This document shows, one piece after another, positions 52,945-56,929 of a DNA stretch of 56,929 bases. This stretch comes from Aquidulcibacter sp. (GTDB lineage: Bacteria > Pseudomonadota > Alphaproteobacteria > Caulobacterales > Aquidulcibacteraceae). How positions within the stretch are numbered: the first letter of the stretch is position 1; the number at the start of each line of letters is the position of its first letter. The stretch spans positions 1 to 56,929 of the forward strand of contig NZ_JADCBK010000023.1 in the NCBI RefSeq assembly GCF_020253525.1. Reading direction: 5' to 3'. The notes beneath the pieces are model-generated. The model was given only the letters and a program-made list of their open reading frames with translations, was not told where the DNA came from and ran no database searches. Made by a program: the position numbers and the translations under genes.

Positions 52945-54435
52945 TCACCGGACCGAACCTTTGTCGCCTAGTAAGGCGGGCAAGGTCCGCACCATGATCC
53001 ACAGGTCAAGCCACAAATTGGCATCGCGAATATAGGCAAGGTCATAGGCGACACGTTGGGCTACTTCCTCGGCACTATGGACAGGCCCGCGCGACCCATG
53101 AATGGCTGCCCAGCCGGTCATGCCGGGCTTAATTCGGTGGCGATGGGCATATTCGGCAACTAGGGCTTCGCTGTCTTCATCGCCGGTTTTCATCCCAATG
53201 GCGTGAGGGCGTGGTCCTACCAAAGACATGGTGCCAGCCAACACGTTGAACAATTGCGGCAATTCATCCAAAGACGTTGCGCGGATGAAGCGCCCAACGC
53301 GGGTGACGCGTGGGTCGTTTTGCATCACTTGCTGGGCTGCGCAGGCATCGGTTGTCTCGACGCGCATCGAGCGGAATTTCCAGCACTCAAAGGCTTGGTT
53401 ATTAAAGCCATGCCGCTTCTGGCGGAAGAAGATCGGGCCTTTGCTGTCCACTTTGATCGCTACGGCAATCAAGGCCATGACTGGGCTGACAAGCAACAAG
53501 AAGAGACTTCCCAGGGCAAGGTCTTGCACGCGCTTCCAGAAAGCGCGCTTGGCATCTTCTGGCGCGCCAGAGACATAAGCGACCGGGCGATTGCCAATTC
53601 GACCAATCGTTGTTCCGTCGCTGTCAAAGCCTTGCATATCAATCGCCAAGACGACTTTATTGGGCATGGAGCGTAATTTGGTCACCAATTGCAGAACCCG
53701 GTTCTGCGCGGTGCTAGAGACGGCCACAATCACCCGATCAATGCTGGGCAAATGCGGCCAGCTCATGAGATCATCGAGATCGCCCAAGAGCTTGATATGG
53801 TTTGGTAGGGGCTCTGCCCGGTCCAAGCGATCATCAAACACGCCTAGGACCGAAATATCGCCAGAGGCTTTGGCCTCTTCAATCAGCTTGTGGGCTAGAG
53901 GCGTGGCCCCAACAATCACCACATTTAAAGAAAAAAGGCCTGCCCGGTTCATCGCCCCCAAAATAAGGGCTGCAAAGAAGTGCAGCGAAACAATCGAGGA
54001 TCCCGCCAAAAGCGTTGCAATACTTGCCTCCCACGCGCCAACTTCTGCGGCGCGACCAACCGCGACGGCGACCAAAGCCCCGATCGCTGCACTTGATGGC
54101 AGGGCCAAAACAACAGCCCCGAGTGTTTTGATGCCATGTGTGACGGCTAAAGGCTCTGCGTCAAAGCGATAAAGATCATGCTCGCGCAAAATCCACCAAA
54201 GGCATAAACCGCCTAGAGCCATGGGCAAGAAGGCGCTTATGGGGGTGGTCAACACATGATCGTCTGTTACCACTTTCAGCACATAGGTCATCACCAGCAA
54301 GATGAGGCCAATATCGAGAATCCCCAGCGCCCGACCAAAGCTTGAACGGTACCAGCGGGCACCGCGAGCGGCTTTGCGCGCCGTAACAACGGGCTGGTCG
54401 CCGGCAATGTCGTCTCTATACTCAACCCGTGCCAT
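52945..54435 (-). CDS. hfsE: Undecaprenyl-phosphate hexose-1-phosphate transferase (HfsE/WcaJ type)
   Basis: A 496-residue initiating glycosyltransferase that places the first sugar-phosphate on undecaprenyl phosphate. It has four N-terminal hydrophobic helices (about residues 35-160), a soluble CoA-binding-like domain (VVIVGATPLAHKLIEEAK and following), one more membrane segment near 325, and the C-terminal bacterial sugar transferase domain with FRQKRHGFNNQAFECWKFRSM, DELPQLFNVLAGTMSLVGPRP and KPGMTGWAAIHGSRG. Length and architecture match HfsE/PssY-type enzymes. It heads the hfsE-F-G operon; the putative regulatory 11-mer is about 50 bases before its start. Confidence 0.88.
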   Translation of the reverse strand: MARVEYRDDIAGDQPVVTARKAARGARWYRSSFGRALGILDIGLILLVMTYVLKVVTDDHVLTTPISAFLPMALGGLCLWWILREHDLYRFDAEPLAVTHGIKTLGAVVLALPSSAAIGALVAVAVGRAAEVGAWEASIATLLAGSSIVSLHFFAALILGAMNRAGLFSLNVVIVGATPLAHKLIEEAKASGDISVLGVFDDRLDRAEPLPNHIKLLGDLDDLMSWPHLPSIDRVIVAVSSTAQNRVLQLVTKLRSMPNKVVLAIDMQGFDSDGTTIGRIGNRPVAYVSGAPEDAKRAFWKRVQDLALGSLFLLLVSPVMALIAVAIKVDSKGPIFFRQKRHGFNNQAFECWKFRSMRVETTDACAAQQVMQNDPRVTRVGRFIRATSLDELPQLFNVLAGTMSLVGPRPHAIGMKTGDEDSEALVAEYAHRHRIKPGMTGWAAIHGSRGPVHSAEEVAQRVAYDLAYIRDANLWLDLWIMVRTLPALLGDKGSVR

Positions 54436-54487
54436 CGGCGAAGGTGCTCCTTAGTCCATGTGTTTAGCAGGATTGGGTAGACGCCCT

Positions 54488-54498
54488 ATTAACGAAAC
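54488..54498 (-). promoter_or_regulatory. 11-base motif shared with the hfsD-hfsA promoter
   Basis: ATTAACGAAAC here is, on the minus strand, GTTTCGTTAAT, identical to 47092-47102 in the hfsD-hfsA intergenic region. It lies about 53 bases before the hfsE start codon. An exact 11-mer shared by two short promoter regions of the same pathway is unlikely by chance and suggests one regulator for both operons. Confidence 0.45.
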
Positions 54499-54592
54499 CA
54501 AGCCCAATGCAGGCACCAAACCGCTCTGTGCAGCTTCACTGATGTGATGCTCTTGCTCTGTCCCCTTTTGTCGGGCTATCAGGCGTGTGTGC

Positions 54593-54683
54593 GGAGACGT
54601 GGCCGAGAGGCTGAAGGCACTCGTTTGCTAAATGAGCGTGCTCCAAAAGGGCACCGAGGGTTCGAATCCCTCCGTCTCCGCCA
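54593..54683 (+). tRNA. tRNA-Ser (GCT)
   Basis: A complete 91-base class II tRNA with long variable arm and encoded CCA. Acceptor stem GGAGACG pairs with CGTCTCC, the anticodon loop TTGCTAA carries GCT for AGC/AGT serine codons, and the T-arm GAGGG-TTCGAAT-CCCTC pairs perfectly. The variable arm is the GTGCTCC...GGGCACC hairpin. Its 3' end is followed by AT-rich sequence unlike the rest of the window, making it a likely chromosomal attachment site for an integrated element. Confidence 0.96.
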
Positions 54684-55064
54684 GTTTTTATATTTTTATG
54701 TTATTTTTCAATTATTTATGTTGGGTCCAAAATTTGGCCCCACATCTGGCCCCACATGGCGTGTATGTCTAAGAACCTTGGTAGTAGCTTTTTCGCCTTA
54801 GGCGTTCTGATTCTGCCCGTGTTTGAGGCCTACATCAACTCAAACTAATCGTTGAATGTTTTAGATGGGCTATGGGGGGGGTACCGGACCACAAAAATAA
54901 ACACCCCCCCCGGTAGATGGGATAGGCTCATAAAACACAGGTCGATTTTTTGGAAATGGCTCTTTGATTTACATCTGTTATGCCACCCCAGTATCTACTA
55001 CGCTTCAAATAATTGTTGCAAGTTCTAGACAGCTTAACAGCTTGGCCAGCTCTCATCAGGTTAG
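54684..55064. other. AT-rich gene-free region after tRNA-Ser
   Basis: No gene is accepted here. Immediately after the tRNA the sequence is markedly AT-rich. TGGCCCCACATC is followed directly by TGGCCCCACATG at about 54735-54758, a tandem 12-mer. A run of eight G at 54874-54881 faces eight C at 54904-54911, able to form a hairpin with a 22-base loop. No integrase gene or second att copy lies within the window. Confidence 0.5.
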
Positions 55065-55991
55065 TTACTCTTCTTTTTTGTACCATTCGCGCGCCAGCTT
55101 TTGTGCCTCTGCAATCTGAGCTAAAGTCATTTTTCTCCCAATCAAATCTCTTGTTTGCCCGGCAGAATTGTCCCCATTAGCCGCCGCAATGTTTAACCAT
55201 TTATGCGCTTGAACTAAGTCACGCGGTACACCAAGACCAATATCGTAAAGGGTGCCGAGTCTTGACTGTGCCTTAACATGCCCTTGTTCCGCCGACCTCT
55301 GATACAAACTTGCAGCGGTCACAGCGTCCTGCAGTACGCCTTGGCCCCTTAGATACAAGTTGCCTAGAGAGAATTGTGAGTCTTTATCCCCTTGGTCCGC
55401 AGCTCGGCGGTACCACATCGCCGCCAATTGATGGTCCTGAGGCACACCGCGACCATTCTCGTACAATTGGGCAAGATAGTACTGGCCGTCTCGATCCCCT
55501 TGTTCTGCGGCCTTGCGGTACCAGATTGCGGCGGTTGAATAATCTTTTGGGACACCTTGGCCAAACTCGTACATAGTTCCAAGGGACCACTGAGAGAGTT
55601 CATCACCTTGTTCGGCAGCCTTACGGTACCAGTTCGCGGCAGTTGTATAGTCACGTGGTACGCCGAGGCCGAGTTGATACATTCGCGCCAAAGCGTTCTG
55701 TCCGCTAATATAACCCTGATCAGTAGCTTTGCGGTACCAACTTAAGGCCAAACCATAATCTTGCGGGACATCTTTGCCATCCCGGTACCTATGCCCAAGT
55801 ACCACCTGCGCTAATGGATCACCATTTTCTGCACTCTGTCGCAACATCTCGAGCGCAAGATTTGGCGTTGGTCGGGGCGGATTCTCTGCTGTTACGGGAT
55901 TGGGCTGAACCTGCGCATATGATGACGAAAAGGAACAAAGAAAGCTAACCAACAAACCTAATGCTAAACCAAATCGATTCCGTGGCGACAT
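55065..55991 (-). CDS. Secreted Sel1-repeat protein
   Basis: A 308-residue protein with a Sec signal (residues 1-26, cleavage near SYA-QVQ), then about seven Sel1 repeats of 36 residues between about 48 and 285, each of the form AxxWYRKAAEQGDxxxQxxLGxxYxxGxGVPxDY, and a helical cap ending LAREWYKKEE. Sel1 proteins act as protein-protein adaptors, often in signalling or secretion. The last repeat and cap resemble the small Sel1 protein at 45.9 kb. It lies between tRNA-Ser and an HsdR-like gene, in AT-richer sequence, so it may be part of an acquired region. A plausible ribosome element GAAGG lies upstream of the start. Confidence 0.85.
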   Translation of the reverse strand: MSPRNRFGLALGLLVSFLCSFSSSYAQVQPNPVTAENPPRPTPNLALEMLRQSAENGDPLAQVVLGHRYRDGKDVPQDYGLALSWYRKATDQGYISGQNALARMYQLGLGVPRDYTTAANWYRKAAEQGDELSQWSLGTMYEFGQGVPKDYSTAAIWYRKAAEQGDRDGQYYLAQLYENGRGVPQDHQLAAMWYRRAADQGDKDSQFSLGNLYLRGQGVLQDAVTAASLYQRSAEQGHVKAQSRLGTLYDIGLGVPRDLVQAHKWLNIAAANGDNSAGQTRDLIGRKMTLAQIAEAQKLAREWYKKEE

Positions 55992-56339
55992 GATAACTCC
56001 TTCTAAACGCCTGAACTATCGAGCCAAAACAATCTAAGCCTACATGAGACAGAATTGCAAACTGCTCAGTAAGGCATCGGTCTGGCCATTGAAAATCGAT
56101 AGGTGAGTCGAAAATTCCATTCGAGAGACAAATGGCCCTCCAAGGGATTTGATAAAATGGATCCACGTCTGAAGTGCCAACAATTGCTGCAGTCCCATGA
56201 ATTTATGGCTGGGATATCAAGCTGGCTGCAATATGGGAAGCACATATTAGGTTTCAAACTATTCGCATCCCCCTAAAGGTGAATGGACCAATTTGCTAAC
56301 CACTAGCGTGCAGAAGCGCTCGAGGTTATAGATATCCCG
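55992..56339. other. Intergenic region before the HsdR-like gene
   Basis: No gene is supported. A 39-codon frame from 56156 on the plus strand and a 63-codon frame on the minus strand have no recognisable features. Composition is AT-rich compared with the main chromosome. The promoters of the divergent Sel1 and HsdR-like genes must be here; no clear operator was found. Confidence 0.45.
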
Positions 56340-56929
56340 ATGGCCGCATTTCGTTCGAATTTCTTATTTCTAGAAAGGAACGAGCCTCAGCTTTTTCGGC
56401 TGGGCGCGCTTTCCGAGCGTTACTTTGCTGAAGACCCAAACACTTCTCTTATCAAGTTAAGACAGTTTGCGGAGCTGTGTGCATCGCTATCGGCGACGCG
56501 CCTGGGTCTTGATGTGACTGCTGATGAGACCCTTGCGACGCTCTTGCGGCGTCTGAAGAATGAAGCGCGATTGTCGCGTGAGGTGGCTGATCTTTTCCAT
56601 CTGTTGCGAGAACACGGCAACGATGCTGTTCACCTATTAGGGGATAGTCACAATAGAGCGCTTTCGGCGCTAAAAGTCGCCCGACAGTTGGCGATCTGGT
56701 TTCATCGAACCTTTTACGACTACAACCTTTCACCCGGCAGCTTTTTGCCACCCTCCGCGCCAATAGACCCTACCGACGAGCTTTCGAGAGAGCTTTCAAG
56801 GCTTCAGTTCGAACTCGAGCAAGCCAGCGCCCAGACACAGTCATGGCAAATGGCAGCCCAAGAAGCAGAGAGTGCCCGCCAATCGGCAGCAGAGCTGGCC
56901 GCTCAGGCAGTTGCTGAAAGAGAGTTGTG
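56340..56929 (+). CDS. HsdR-like type I restriction subunit, N-terminal part (cut by window edge)
   Basis: An open frame from the ATG at 56340 that runs off the right end (196 codons visible). The start MAAFRSNFLFLERNEPQLF, then LSERYFAEDPNTSLIKLRQF, LFHLLREHGNDAVH and ARQLAIWFHRTF match the DUF4145-type N-terminal domain of EcoKI-like HsdR proteins (compare SNFEFL, DDPNTTLIKMR, FHKLRRIGNQAVH and RLAVWYYR). From about residue 150 a coiled-coil rich in Glu/Ala/Gln follows, as in EcoKI HsdR. The nuclease and helicase domains would lie outside the window. Other helicases share this N-terminal domain, so the type I identity needs the rest of the gene. It is the first sign of a defence system right of tRNA-Ser. 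Confidence 0.72.
   Translation, partial: MAAFRSNFLFLERNEPQLFRLGALSERYFAEDPNTSLIKLRQFAELCASLSATRLGLDVTADETLATLLRRLKNEARLSREVADLFHLLREHGNDAVHLLGDSHNRALSALKVARQLAIWFHRTFYDYNLSPGSFLPPSAPIDPTDELSRELSRLQFELEQASAQTQSWQMAAQEAESARQSAAELAAQAVAEREL

Noticed and set aside
54684-54801. Frame continuing from the tRNA-Ser gene as the remnant C-terminus of an integrase
   Set aside because: The visible residues (GPKFGPTSGPTW and neighbours) are too few and lack any catalytic motif, so it is left as unassigned sequence.
55065-55991. DNA-level repeats of about 108 bases as a tandem array or CRISPR
   Set aside because: They are the coding repeats of the Sel1 protein, diverged in sequence and in frame.
56420-56763. 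Minus-strand frames at the right end
   Set aside because: They are opposite the open, family-matching HsdR-like frame and have no features of their own.

Overview
The window reads as an ordinary stretch of chromosome from a free-living alphaproteobacterium, most likely a member of the Caulobacterales in the broad sense (Caulobacter/Hyphomonad-like). The reasons are the moderately GC-rich, very compact layout with many 4-base gene overlaps, the fused indolepyruvate oxidoreductase next to an Lrp regulator, and above all a gene set at 46-54 kb arranged like the holdfast (hfs) adhesin loci of stalked bacteria. The genus cannot be fixed from sequence reading alone. No insertion sequence, CRISPR array, prophage or replication origin was seen.

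Layout. 1-0.69 kb is a gene-free block of nested inverted repeats (REP-like). 0.7-3.5 kb (minus) holds a chagasin-like lipoprotein, adenine deaminase, a small coupled ORF and an HldD-like epimerase whose catalytic Tyr is Phe. 3.6-8.5 kb holds a GPH-family transporter, a DUF6134 protein with a ChrR-like cupin, and a coupled sseA-metC pair. 8.5-12.6 kb is an Lrp/AsnC regulator divergent from a 1149-residue indolepyruvate:ferredoxin oxidoreductase, followed by a CAT-anticodon tRNA. 12.7-17.2 kb holds a pentapeptide-repeat protein, the queC-queE-queD operon and a GNAT/FemAB-like acetyltransferase. 17.5-24.9 kb (mainly minus) holds small secreted proteins, a pirin-flavodoxin pair divergent from a LysR regulator, a double META-domain protein, an SDR and an MFS exporter. 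25-35 kb is mainly housekeeping (Xaa-Pro aminopeptidase, prmA, serS, mtnP) plus a cytochrome P450 whose ribosome-binding site lies inside a strong hairpin.

35.2-42.1 kb is a TetR-controlled tripartite exporter (DevC-like permease, ATPase, HlyD-type adaptor, TolC/NodT-type outer-membrane lipoprotein) with a clear palindromic operator, followed by an alginate-export-type porin. 42.1-46.2 kb holds a dienelactone hydrolase, a Nudix hydrolase, an alpha/beta hydrolase, thrB and two small proteins. 46.2-54.4 kb is the holdfast-type polysaccharide locus: hfsD divergent from hfsA-hfsB-hfsC, converging on hfsE-hfsF-hfsG. Together these supply the initiating sugar transferase, flippase, glycosyltransferase, polymerase candidate, co-polymerase and outer-membrane export protein of a Wzx/Wzy pathway. 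No hfsH deacetylase is present, and HfsB has lost its P-loop lysine.

At 54.6 kb a tRNA-Ser(GCT) marks a change to more AT-rich sequence with a Sel1-repeat protein and, running off the right edge, the N-terminal part of a type I restriction HsdR-like protein. This is probably the beginning of a tRNA-anchored defence or genomic island, and the most promising place for an undescribed system is just outside the window on that side. Within the window the most notable points are several enzyme or regulator homologues that have lost a defining residue (HldD-like, ChrR-like, QueD, HfsB), the RBS-sequestering hairpin of the P450, and an 11-base motif shared by the two hfs promoter regions.
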